In this document: piece after piece, positions 45,139-56,274 of the stretch
How positions within the stretch are numbered: the first letter of the stretch is position 1
Layout: each line of letters starts with the position of its first letter
Assembly (NCBI RefSeq): GCF_000090795.2
Contig: NW_003546260.1
Span: 476,528 to 540,527 of the forward strand
Direction: 5' to 3'
From: Amphimedon queenslandica
Taxonomy: Eukaryota; Porifera; Demospongiae; Haplosclerida; Niphatidae
Length of the DNA stretch: 64,000 nt
Position numbers and translations under genes: made by a program
Notes under the pieces: model-generated
Databases searched by the model: none
Seen by the model: only the letters and a program-made list of their open reading frames with translations
Told to the model about the DNA's origin: nothing

Positions 45139-47008
45139 GATTTCAGCAGCAATTAAAGGTACCTTGCTTATAGCATTAAAAATAGCTAAAACCAGTCATT
45201 GCACAAATAATATAGCTAGATATAGGGTATGCAATCAATGATCAAAGACACTCGGTTGCCAACAAAAGTGTTATAATGACGGGGACTTCCTAGTAACCAA
45301 TTAGCTACTATGGTACTATCAATCCTGGCAAGTATTTGAGTAAGAAAAAATGAAAAATATTCTTTAAATAAAACAATAATTGAGAGAGAAGTAGAACACC
45401 ACACAACTCTAGTCAATGTATGGATATCCTCTTGATAGGTGCTACACGTGATTTTGCCATCACTAATGATATATATTAATATTACCATCTCTCTCAATAG
45501 AATGAAGATATACTACTGCTGCATATGCATCTTCAGAGGCATCGCTAAAACCATGCAGTTTTAAGCTCTCCAGATGACTAGAGGATGCATTTCAAAAGTA
45601 ATGTCTTGGAATATGAAAATGCTGGAGCTCAGATTCTCACCTACACCACACTTTACTTATTGATCGAGCAACCAAATCATCCCAATCTAGGTTAGCCTCT
45701 AGAGTTGTTGCAAAAGTATCTTTATTTTGATGGCAGCAGGTGAAAACCGGCCCAATTGCATCAAACACCTTCGCTATGTTAGAAACTAAAATATGTTTAG
45801 TGAGATCAAAGTTAGATATTTTTTTGCTACTAATAATTCGAAATGAGTCTAGTTTAACATTCCATTAAAAACCCAGGGTCTTAGTACAGCTTTACGTAGA
45901 ATCTGAGCTAGAATGTACCTTCTGGACATCTCTCAGTTCTGGCTTAATCAAATCCAATGTTTCTACAGTTCCATTTACAGAGCAAAAAACCATGAGAAAA
46001 AAAAGCTAGCATTTCTTTCCTCAGCTCAATAGCTTCATCAATTCCATCGGCACCAATCAAGCCATCATCAACATAGAAAGATTTTCTAACAATTTTAGCA
46101 GCAGAGGGAAATTCAGAGCAGTGATCAACAGCGTTTTGCTTTGCGCTCATAATAGCAGCAAAGCAAGATTCCGAGACTCCAAAAGTGAGTCTTGTCATTC
46201 GATAATTTTGATATTATTATTACAGTTTGATCTCCTTATAAAACGATGGAATCCTTATTATCATGATCTAACTTAATGGCTCTATACATTTTTCAGACAT
46301 CTGTGATCAAAGGAATACAGAATATTCTAAATCGAATTGAAACATCTAACAAAGGAGAGTGGACAGTGGGGCAAACAAGAAGAGTATCATTAAGAGAAAC
46401 ACCAGAAGCAGATCTAGCAGAGGCATGGAAAAAAGCTTGGACCTTTGTAGTCGTGCTAGAGCTCTTATAAATTATGTGCATAGTCACATAGAAAACACTA
46501 CCCTCAGGCTTATTCAAATCATTGAAAAAGACCTCCTCTTCATGTCCTAGCTCCAAATATTTGCGCATTACATCATCTACTTCACCGAACTATCCTTTAG
46601 CAATCAATAATATGTTCAAGAGACAAAAACCTTCTCACTGCTTGTGATCTTAATTCACCAATTGAATCAAGATTCAATCTTGTAGCTGAGGGAACTACAA
46701 ACAGACCTTCAAGAGTTTTATAGTGATTATCCTGGAAATGCTGGACAACAGTCTTCTCTTCAGGAGGTACAGATATTGTCACTAACACATGATACATGAC
46801 TAGTCATTTACGTGTTACAAGTGTGCGATTCAATAGGACCTCCTAAAACTCATTTGAATTTCGTTTCAAAAGCAGTTGGTGAACCAGATACACGTCCTTC
46901 TAAGAAGCAATCAATGAAAGTATTAATATCAATATGTCCTGGTTGACCAAAAGTGGGATCAGATAGTGCCAAATCAGATAAATGATTCTTCTGTAATGCA
47001 AATTGAAT

Positions 47009-47087
47009 ATAGCAAGGCTGCAAAAGTCGAGGCAGCCATTTTGTTTCGGGTGAATCCTACTTAGTAACGCTACCGCGTTACTAATAG
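47009..47087 (+). repeat. R1 terminal fragment inside BEL/Pao fossil 2
   Basis: TATAGCAAGGCTGCAAAAGT...CAGCCATTTTGTTT...AGTAACGC is the same as the last 80 bp of R1 copies A and B. It ends with hairpin AGTAACGC-TACC-GCGTTACT and then AATA. The flanks show at most a TA duplication. Confidence 0.8.
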
Positions 47088-49557
47088 GCTCAGTGGGCAA
47101 GTCACTTGTGACCCTAGGAACCACAACAGCAATGATTCTGAATCTCCTATCAGTTTTACTGACCAAAGTTGCAGTAACCTGCGACACAAATTTCCCAGTA
47201 ATCTTCTCTGGCATGCCATCTATGCCTGTTACAAATACAGACTGGTATGAACGAGGCAGTCTTAATACCTGAGCAACATGCTCAGTGATAGAAGATGCTA
47301 ATGAAGCACTGTCTAGTAAACAACAGCTTCAACTGATGATCCATCTGGACCAGTAAGTAATACTCAACAAATCATCAGTAAACAGCATGAGTTCATCTTA
47401 ATTACACTATTAGAAGTCACTGGAGTTGAGGCTGGTTTAGGCACATCATCGAAATGCATAACAATATGTTGCACAATTGCTGACACCTCCTGCATCTATG
47501 CACAGACCTACAATTCTTAGCATGGTGCCCACCAGTTTGGCAATTGACGCAAATGTGGTTAGATTTCAAAGGGAAATCTTCTGATCATGAGGCATTCCTT
47601 TAAAACTTTGACAAACGTATAAAGGATGTTTGTCAGATTTACAAGCTATGCTATTAAAGTTGACATGAGTAGGAAAAGAGGGAAGAGGCTTAGGCAACTT
47701 TTTCTCATTCTTTTTCAAAGAGTTATGCCCTAGAGACTCAGATGCCTGAGCTCTTTGGTCAATAAATTCTAAAAGCTGATTATAATGAGGCACATCATTC
47801 TCAGTCAGACTATGCCTTTGCCATTTAAGCATAGTATTGGCATCTAATTTCAGTTCAATTGCTGAGGTGATAAAAGATGGAGAGGGTTCATGACCCATGG
47901 CTTTCAAAGCATGAATATGCTGTTAAATAATATCATACAATTTATGTAATTCTTGGCCATTCCCTTCCTTGAGAGAAGGGCAGTCTAATATATATATATA
48001 CTCTACGTGAGTTTGGTGAATGAGTCTAGGCCGATTAAATCGAACCTTCAAACAATCAATAGCTTCACTGTGTTGCTCACCTGACCTTGATAGTCCTTAA
48101 ATGACCGTCTTAACAGAACCGTCCTTGAGAGCGTGCCTTAGATAAACCAGCTTTTCAGCATTGGATATGTTTTTGTGATCGTGCACAGAGATGCAGAAAT
48201 GTTCCCAGAACTGAGTCCAGCTGAGAATATTTCCATCAAAGATAGGAATGTTTAATTTAGGAAATTTGACTCCAGAGCTTGCAACAGGTGCAGTAGGAGA
48301 ATCAGTCTTGCATGGAGCGAGATGTCTATGAATGATATGGGAACAATCAAATATTTGCTTTTCTAAATTGTCATGTAGTGTTAATAGAGGATCATCGTCA
48401 AGAATGTGATCAGCAGCTAGTAATTCTTCATGTACAACAGAGAGCTGAGACTTGTAGTCTGCTTTTTGAGCCTCGTGTTGTAGAAAGAGTGCAGCATTAT
48501 TACTATCATCAGGTAGATGCGTCATAGTGGCTGTAGTAGTAATAGACCTCTTGAGAAAACGAAGCTTCTTATTACATAGATTCTTCTCCGTAGGAGCTAA
48601 GGGAGGAGGAGAGGGAGAGGACCGGCAGAGCTGCTACAAGCAGAAAGATAATTACGACACTTTATCTTCTTGATCATCAAGAACGTCCTGTTCCGATTTT
48701 ACATCCTCGTCTTTATCAATAGCATCAACTATTAGTCAATGAATTGCTTTGAAATTGGTATCAAGACCATTGAGTTTTGATAACATCTGTTGTGCACAGG
48801 CGACAGTGTCAGGCTGATCAGTTCTAGTCTCCAGCTCTTTAAGCTGGGTAGATAAATGAGTGACTGAAGCACGGATGACTCCTTTTCTTTTCAAGGCATT
48901 AATGTCTGTCTGGAGATGAGCAAGTAACTGTTCATGTCGGCGACAACCACGCATTTAAGCGTCGTCAGAATAACAGATGAATGATGACTCCACTGAGTAC
49001 AGACTAGTAAATAATGAAAGAATAGAAATATCGAGATTGGTTTGACCAACGAATGGGTGAGCCATTACCCAGATAGAGGAAGAAGAAGAGGGAAAGTAAA
49101 AAAGGGAGCTTTCACAAAAGAGGACTTTCTAATGCACACAACATTATAGAAATCAGATAATTAGAAGTAATAATGTTACATTTATTTAAAAAAATAAACA
49201 ATACTAGCCAATTTTTAGCTATAATGATTTTGTTTTATTTTATAAGTGCCCTCACTGGCAAACAAGTAGGTTCCTAATAATTGCAAGTCTTCAGTTAGCA
49301 TGATGTGTGAGCTTAGTTTGGGTAGATAGATAATCAATGAATGAAGAACAAAGACAACAAAGATGACAAACCAAAACGGAGTAGAAGAAAACAATGACAA
49401 AAGAATGAAGAGAAAAGAACCAATTAAAGAACCAGCAACAACAAACGATAACAACAATTGATTAACAACAACAAAAAAAACACTAAAAACACAACTATAG
49501 ATTAAATCGTTTATATACTATAAGGAGAATTCTAGAATGTTCTAATGTAAAGTATTC

Positions 49558-49655
49558 TAATAAGTTCTAGAAGTTTCTCGATTAATGAAGAATAATGAGT
49601 TCTAGAAGTTTCCTGATTGATGAAGAATAATGAGTTCTAGAAGTTTCCAGATTAG
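49558..49655. repeat. 35-bp tandem repeat, about 3 units
   Basis: The unit contains TAATGAGTTCTAGAAGTTTC plus GATTGATGAAGAA and occurs almost three times in a row. It lies in AT-rich sequence just outside the BEL/Pao fossil. The region 49085-49558 is otherwise without recognised content. Confidence 0.8.
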
Positions 49656-51413
49656 AGTAGGATAATAAGTGATGATAAATGATTAGTGACAATAAATGAT
49701 TAATTATGAACGACTAATACCAAACACATGAACTGTTTTTTGAAAACTGACTTACCATCTGCAATGTTTTTATTGTGGCAGAATTTTTTCTCTTGTTTTT
49801 GCTTTAGCATTTCTCTTGTAAATTACATCAGATCAAGACACTAATGGGAACCGTATGGGGAACTATAAGTTATTGAGTGAAACATTGCATGACTAATGGG
49901 CAAAAGCTCGATCATTCCTATAACTTTCACCCTGCACAGTTTATGTTTGTTAAACCTAAGTACCATCTACTGGTTAATTTTTGCTGTGGAAAATGTTTTC
50001 AAATGTGGCTTATCCCTAGCAAACAAAGCATACCTTTTGTGGCTTGTAGTAAGTATTGTTCCAAAATAGCTCTTGTCTTCAACAAAACTGGTGGCTGAAT
50101 CATCTATAAGTACCAGATTTAGTCAATGGTTGCTACACTACACGTTAAATGAATTTTTGCTGTTTAACTTTATCCCTGTGTGAGGTCTTCTGTAATCACC
50201 AGGTGTATTAGAAGCACCATGACCTATATAACCACCTACATCAAACCAATGTTTCTTAATTGTTTCAAAGCCATGCTTTCTTAAGTTTCTGAAATTGCTG
50301 ATTAATCTAGAACCAATTGAAATGCAAAAGATTGTTCCAAAACATCTGCATTTATGTGGTATAGGCAAAGTGAAAGTTGGCCTTAGTAATTGTTGTATCT
50401 GCTTCTTATAAACAATAGATGGCAGAGCTATAGAATAACCATTTATGGCTCCATGGCTAACATGATAACATAATCAGGCTTGCTACAAAAATCACTGACA
50501 TAACTGAGCATGTACAAAGATTGTTTCTGCATACTGAAGAAATAATTATTTATAATCATAACAGTAGTCTACACTAGCAAAGTAAAATATATTGCAAATT
50601 TTATTTCAGTAACAATTTTCTTTAGAATTGTGTCATTTATTAATTTAGAAGAATATTGTGACTTAATCACTTGACTAAATTGGCTCTTTTCAAATTGAGA
50701 AGCAAGCAAGGGGCATGCTTTGCCACCTAATGAACAAGTTTAACAAAATATCATATGCTACTGCTGCTAGATTCATTGTGACCTCTGAATGCTAGGTTTG
50801 GTTTACTACATGATCCAATATTTGCTAAAAAATTTATCTGCTCGTAACTACCTTTTGATATTTAAGTTTTTTGTCAATGCAACTTTAACCATTCCAAAAA
50901 CCTATCTACTTTATAATTTGTTAAGATGTACATCAGTCTTGTCATGTGACCTTTTTGTCCCAATCCTTTTTAAAATTTGACTCCCCTTTCCTTACTTTGG
51001 CCCAGTTTCCTTTATTCTGGGATTAATTTTGGTTAGATAAAGCCAACAGGAAAAGCGCAACATTTTCTGTAGAATTTGGAGAATTTACCAGCCTGTGCAT
51101 ATGAACTTTCTGACTTGACTGTAACCTTCATTTGTATCAAACAGCTCAAATTGTATTCCCTGGTGATTAGTTTAAAATGAATCCTTTGTCTGTCTCTGGC
51201 ATAGCTTCATTTGCATCAGTACTCAATAATGATTCCTTAAAGTTGGCTGCATCTGGTTGGTATGCTACTCTTGAATCCAGCATTAGACTTGCCTCAGCAA
51301 ATTTATTTAAGTAATGATAAGGTTGAACTCGTTATGAATGTTGGCAGTAAGAAATAGATATTGCATTTAGGTACTATATATCCTTAAATAGAAACCACAT
51401 GCAAATAAACGCG
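49656..51413. other. Stretch without recognised gene; one Cys-rich ORF
   Basis: An open frame at 49877-50098 (plus) reads KPKYHLLVNFCCGKCFQMW...FVACSKYCSKIALVF and has a paired-Cys pattern that could be zinc-binding. I do not recognise it. No other features are supported. Confidence 0.3.
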
Positions 51414-51649
51414 TGGTAGAAATAGCATGGAGACCCGGCCCTTTCCCACATGGAAGGAAGAGAGGTTGGGCCGGAGAAGGGCCTGGTACAAGCTTCTAAA
51501 GATCATGTTCCTTGTTGACAAATTTGTTGATATAAATTATTCATAATGTTTATATTGCTGTTGCAATGATTCAAGTGTCAGCTCAATCTTGTAAATGAAT
51601 ATCTCGAGTCATGCTACCCGCCGCTTCGATATTTCTTCTGTTCATCCAT

Positions 51650-53516
51650 AGCAAAAGAAAGCTGTTAATAGTGTACTGATTGGTAAAGGTATTGTTGTAA
51701 TTTTACCCACAGGATTTGGTAAATCCTTCATTTACTAATCTATTGCATGGCTGTCTCCAAAACCTAAAGCACTAGTACTTGTTGTGTCTCCTTTAATTGC
51801 ACTTATGAGAAACCAGGTTTTTATTTTGACAAAGAAGGGCATAAAAGCTGCCTATTTTGGAGACCAAGATATGAAGAGAGATAATGATTATTCTATAATT
51901 TATGGTAGCCCAGAGGCACTGTTATCTGGTAAATGGAGACAAATGATATTGTTGTCATGGAGTAAAAGGCTTGTCGTAGTTGCTGTAGATAAAGCTCGCT
52001 GTATTATTGAATGGTATGTATCTTAAACTTTATACCTTAATGTATAATGTATTACATTAATGTCTAGGGGCAATGATTTTCAGCTCAAAAAGTTAGGTGA
52101 CCTTAAATTACTAGTACCAGAAAATGTTCCTTTTTTAGCATTGACTGCTACTGCCACTCCAAGAGCCACTAAAGAAATTTGTAATGTATTACACCTGCAT
52201 TATCCTTTAATTATAAAATCACTTCGAAACAGAGAGAACATAACCTATTACATTTACAAAGTAAAAAATAATGTTGAGTTAGTCTTCACTTCAGTAATTG
52301 AGGGACTGCAACTGATGAGGAACATTCAACCTTTGAATTGTATGATAGTGAGTAGGCATATCAAAGGCAAGGCCTATGCTACAAATGTGATGCATTCCTG
52401 TGGTTTTGTTTGTATCCCTGTGGTTTTGACAGAAAAATTTTTGTGAATAAAATACACAGAGTAACATAATGGACAGCTTTACAAGCTGAAAGTCAACTGC
52501 ATGCCACTAAAGTCTGGGCATTGGCCTAGGAGCCTGTGCGGGGACTTACAAGTACAAAGCCAGAAAAATAGGGAATCTCCAGAGTCCAGATGACTTTAGA
52601 TCGAGTCACAGACCAATAATCCATGCAGGTAGAGTTTACTGCTCTCCTTGCATGCTCAAATCAATGGTTGTCTTAACCTCAATGGCTAAATAAGATGGCC
52701 GGGGAAGGTAAGATCGATACATGTGCCCATTAGCAAGCGCTGGATCTCTGTTCTGGACCTAGATTGTACTCTTCCAGGTATTATAACCTGAAAATAATTT
52801 AAATATGTCAACTTAAAGCCTAAATCTGTTGATAAAGTATTTTTTTTCTGAGGCTCCTGTCTTCCATTGATTTCATTTTTACCTAAAGGTGTAGTGCTAC
52901 TGAGCATGCGCATCGGCACATACTTTTGATACCGCCCACTCATTATCACACAAGTATGTTGATAATACACCCACTGAGGGATACATTGCATTTGTATGAC
53001 CTCGCCCTCGGGCTTGGTCATACAAATGCAATGTATCCCTAGCGGGGGTGTTATAACGTTTACTTATTACTTACTGTCGTTCAGTTCTGACATATTCAAA
53101 AATGTATAAGCTATTCTATTGGTTACAAGGATCTGATTTATATTATCCAGTTGGCACTGATGATGTGACACCGGAATATTGTCTCTGTGGAATGTTTCAT
53201 CACTCTTCTACTGATGAAATTAAAGAAGTAATTCTAAATTTTTTTATAAATCCCCATGGTACTTGTTGTGTAGTGATAGCCACTATCGTGTTGGGTATGT
53301 GATTTTCTTTTTCTAACATTCGGTATGTGATACACTTTGGGATTTCCAACTTCCTAGAAGCATATTGTCAAGAAAGTGGAAGAGCTGGAAGAGATCACAC
53401 ACTAGCTCATGCTATTTTATTATTTCATGGATGTGATCTTTACCCACGACGAAATGTAGAACTGGCTATAAATAACTATCGCCTCTCAAATCAATATGTA
53501 GGCGTAAATCATTACT
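51650..53516 (+). pseudogene. RecQ-like superfamily II helicase, degraded
   Basis: This helicase would be an ATP-driven 3'-5' DNA unwinder. Motif I is ILPTGFGKS (51700-51726) and Ia is VSPLIALMRNQV (about 51787-51820). Motif II should be DEAH but reads DKAR (51988-51999), so the Walker B Glu and the His are both lost. It still sits in the RecQ context AVDKARCIIEW. Motif III is FLALTATATPRAT (about 52133). The second RecA lobe resumes after an insert at about 52350-53098 with LYKLFYWLQG, MFHHSSTDEIKEVIL and VVIATIVLGM. Motif VI is QESGRAGRD (53369-53395). No RQC or HRDC domain is seen; an acidic tail (NESDDNSEQSEEIELD) lies near 53720-53780. Several stops lie between pieces. It converges on the DUF6589 gene about 100 bp downstream. 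Confidence 0.78.
52977..53040. repeat. Perfect 25-bp inverted repeat at the tip of a small fold-back MITE
   Basis: AGGGATACATTGCATTTGTATGACC (arm 52977-53001) and its exact complement (53016-53040) flank a 14-base loop containing CCCTCGGGC. Weaker pairing (ATACACCCAC / GGGTGTTAT) continues to about 52960 and 53055. The palindrome is part of the insert that splits the helicase. Confidence 0.85.
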
Positions 53517-53879
53517 AAGGCCTTTTATGGAGGAATCTCAAAAAGGGAAAATGCCTATTACAACCACACTTTATTTGTTTTGTGATTTTTATCAATAGAA
53601 ATGCTCATGTGAGTGCATAATGATCATGCTCCAGTTAATACTTATGACAATTTTATTAAGTGACATATTAAAACAAAACAAGACACAGCAATGATTAATG
53701 AAAACACTCAATTGGATAATGAAAGTGATGATAATAGTGAACAGAGTGAAGAGATTGAGTTGGATGTTTCACTAGTTTCCGACAATGATTAACAGATTGT
53801 AATAAGGTTAGAAATAGTGCATAGTTATATTTTACTTATACTCTTCCTTCACTTGGTCTAACCATTAATAAAAGTTTTC

Positions 53880-56272
53880 TAAATTAAAGTTATTAAAAAT
53901 TGTTTTGTCACCATTGCATATTTCACTTTTGTAGCATCTTCCTGAAGTGTAAATATAGATTCTGATGTAGTATTTAAACAAAATTGTTTGTAGATCATCT
54001 AGAACACTTTTTGATGTGTGTGAACCTAAGTGCTGCTTTACACCTACACTGGTGGCAACATTATCAATGATAGAATCACATACATCCATTAAATTTGCTA
54101 TTTCTTGCATAGCACTACTTCCTTGTTGCTGCTTGTTAGGCAATACAGAGGAAAGACATTGTTTCAAAACTTCTTCATGTGTTCTAAATGTTGATCACAT
54201 GACATGTTTCCTGCCCCACTTTTAGTTATAACAAATCTTCCCCAGTGTAATTTATAAGATAACTGATGAGAAAGTAACGATTTATCTTGAGGAAATAGCA
54301 TAAAAGCTGGCAATGAATATTTGTGTCTGCCAATTTGTTTATAAAGAGGAAAGAATATTTTCTAAGAAAGAAAAACTCTATTCCCATCCATCTTCACTAA
54401 CAGAATCCCAAAAGTATTGATGAAGTATTCCTAATTTAAGTAATCGCCCACCATAATTATAGACATAATCCAAATTTCTAATACCAGAATGTTGTAGATC
54501 TGCTTTAGGGCACAGTGGAAGCATAAATGTATTGACTACTTTTGAGGATAACTCATTGAGACAGGATTGCTGTTCTTCTGTTGTGTGTAAGCTGAAAATC
54601 ATATCAATTACTTGCTGTGGGAGTTTTTCACCATCTTCTGTTTCATGTAATACACTAACTCCATGAATGATGAGAGCATCTCTTGCAGCTTCAAGGAATT
54701 CTTTGCAGCATTTACGTTCTTTGAATCATTTTAAACACTCCTATTAATAATGTTTTGTAGATGATATAGCGTCCCCACATCTGATGCTGATTCTTGGTTG
54801 GTGTGATGCCCTCCAATCTTTGGGACTGATTGGGACTATTACACATTGCATCCATTCCACTCCTAATTCTTTCCACTGTTAACTGATCTCCTCTCAATAA
54901 AACTTGTTTAAAGTGAGACTTACAAGCATATCCAGGAAGAGGAGAAAAATTATTTCCTGGCACATACTTTTGAACCAAATTTACATATATCTATAGCATC
55001 TTCACATTTCTGTTCATTTTTAAATAGTAGCCCAAGCCATACCTACATAAATTTTTCATGTTATGAATGACTTGATATTACAATATCTGAGTTGATTCAT
55101 TTTTTATTTGTGGTGAGTATACTTATGAGAGATATTCCATGTAAAAAGGGAGGACATCTTTTCAAAAACTGCAATATGTTTCACAATAACACGACTTACA
55201 GGATCACCATAGCCTGTCTAACATCTGTTAGTTCCATAAAAGGGAGAAAAAAACGAATCATTAGGAATCAATGTTAATGGTAACTGTGGCATGTTATCTG
55301 AACTTAGTGGTATTGGAACTCTATTGGGAACAGCATATAAGTGAAACCAATGAATTGATTTGTTTTGATGTGTCTGTTGAACATCTCGAACATGCTGATA
55401 GAAATTATCTCCTACTATTTTGTAATAGTTCAAATCTAGTACTTCAATGCACAGTTGAGACAACAGTGGCACTTCTCGTTTTGTATGAAAAGACTATTAA
55501 AATGATTGATAAATTAGAATATTCGCAATTGATATACTTACTCATGCTTCATCATAAACATGGATTGGCCTGGCATAACTGATCAGGGAAAGCACAAGAT
55601 TGAACTAATGCTAATTGAGTCTGTGTTGTTTCTTGATTTATGCCTGAAAGAGCTTGAGATTGAATTGAATTAGCCTCACAGGTTACTCTGATCACATCTG
55701 TTAGTTCTTACTGCCACCTCAGCAGAAGTTCATCACAAGTTTCTCCAAGAAGGATAGAAGAGAAGAATATGAAATTGATATAGATAAATGGTTCAGACAA
55801 GTGTATACCTAAATGACATGTTATGATGCAAACTTTCAATTATATTATTACCATTTTCTTTGCATGTCCAGAATGAAGAATTACTGCAATAATTGATTGC
55901 AATACATTTTGCATTAGATTTCTTCCATATACCAATACTAAAACAGCAATCAATGTTGCGGTCAAGTGGCACTTCTCTTTGTCAATTGTTATCAATTCCT
56001 CCATGCTCATTTTATTCTGTAACTTCACACATTGTGAGAAACTTAAATAGCAGAGGAGAATGATTTAATAAATAACTTGATGTCTTTGATAAGGAAAAAC
56101 AATGCATGTTAGACTGTGATAATGGAGAATCGTCCTTTTTACTAGACAGAAACTCACATTCTTTTTTAATATCAGCACACAAGATGTCTAAAAGGGATTC
56201 TCTTTCTGGTGTCTTCAAAGCTGCTGCTGCTACTGACTTCTCAGAGGCTCGTGGAATTGCTTCAGAGAAAAA
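53880..56272 (-). pseudogene. DUF6589-family protein, degraded (putative transposase partner)
   Basis: The minus-strand order is as follows. SEKSVAAAALKTPERESLLDILCADIKKECEFLSSKK (about 56250-56140); HSPLLFKFLTMC; ATLIAVLV...VLQSIIAVILHSGHAKK (about 55960-55850). Then GDNFYQHVRDVQQTHQNKSIHWFHLYAVPNRV (about 55410-55320) and VWLGLLFKNEQKCEDAIDIC (about 55050). Then LLRGDQLTVERIRSGMDAM (about 54900-54840), GGRLLKLGILHQYFWDSV (about 54450), and LHWGRFVITKSGAGNMSCDQHLEH (about 54250-54175). I know this pattern (GDN..KS.HWFH..AV; GGDQLT..R.RG; W.RF..T.G..G.N...D...EH) from DUF6589 proteins of fungi and animals. Their function is not established to my knowledge. A role as transposase of this element is inference from its being the only other gene. 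Many breaks are present, and the start is cut off by the hAT at about 56272. Confidence 0.72.
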
Positions 56273-56274
56273 GG

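Larger units (their letters stand above)
41805..49085 (-). mobile_element. BEL/Pao LTR retrotransposon fossil 2
   Basis: This is a second minus-strand BEL/Pao element, related to but not a close copy of fossil 1. Parts are gag (about 48955-47560), CCHC knuckle (about 47550-47480) and protease (about 47330-46880). RT with RNase H (about 46800-45216) and integrase pieces (about 42540-41805) follow. A terminal repeat probably starts near 49040 (TGGGTGAGCCATTACCC), but matching LTRs at both ends were not found. It is broken, with well over ten breaks, and appears old. Two short LTR elements are inserted between the RNase H and integrase parts (42708-45138), and an 80-bp R1 end lies at about 47009-47087. 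Confidence 0.82.

Noticed and set aside
49215-49457. Hydrophobic minus-strand frame next to BEL/Pao fossil 2 as an envelope protein
   Set aside because: Too short, low complexity, outside the recognised element parts, and without any envelope motif.
49558-49655. Repeat array as CRISPR
   Set aside because: Units are directly adjacent without unique spacers and the genome is eukaryotic.
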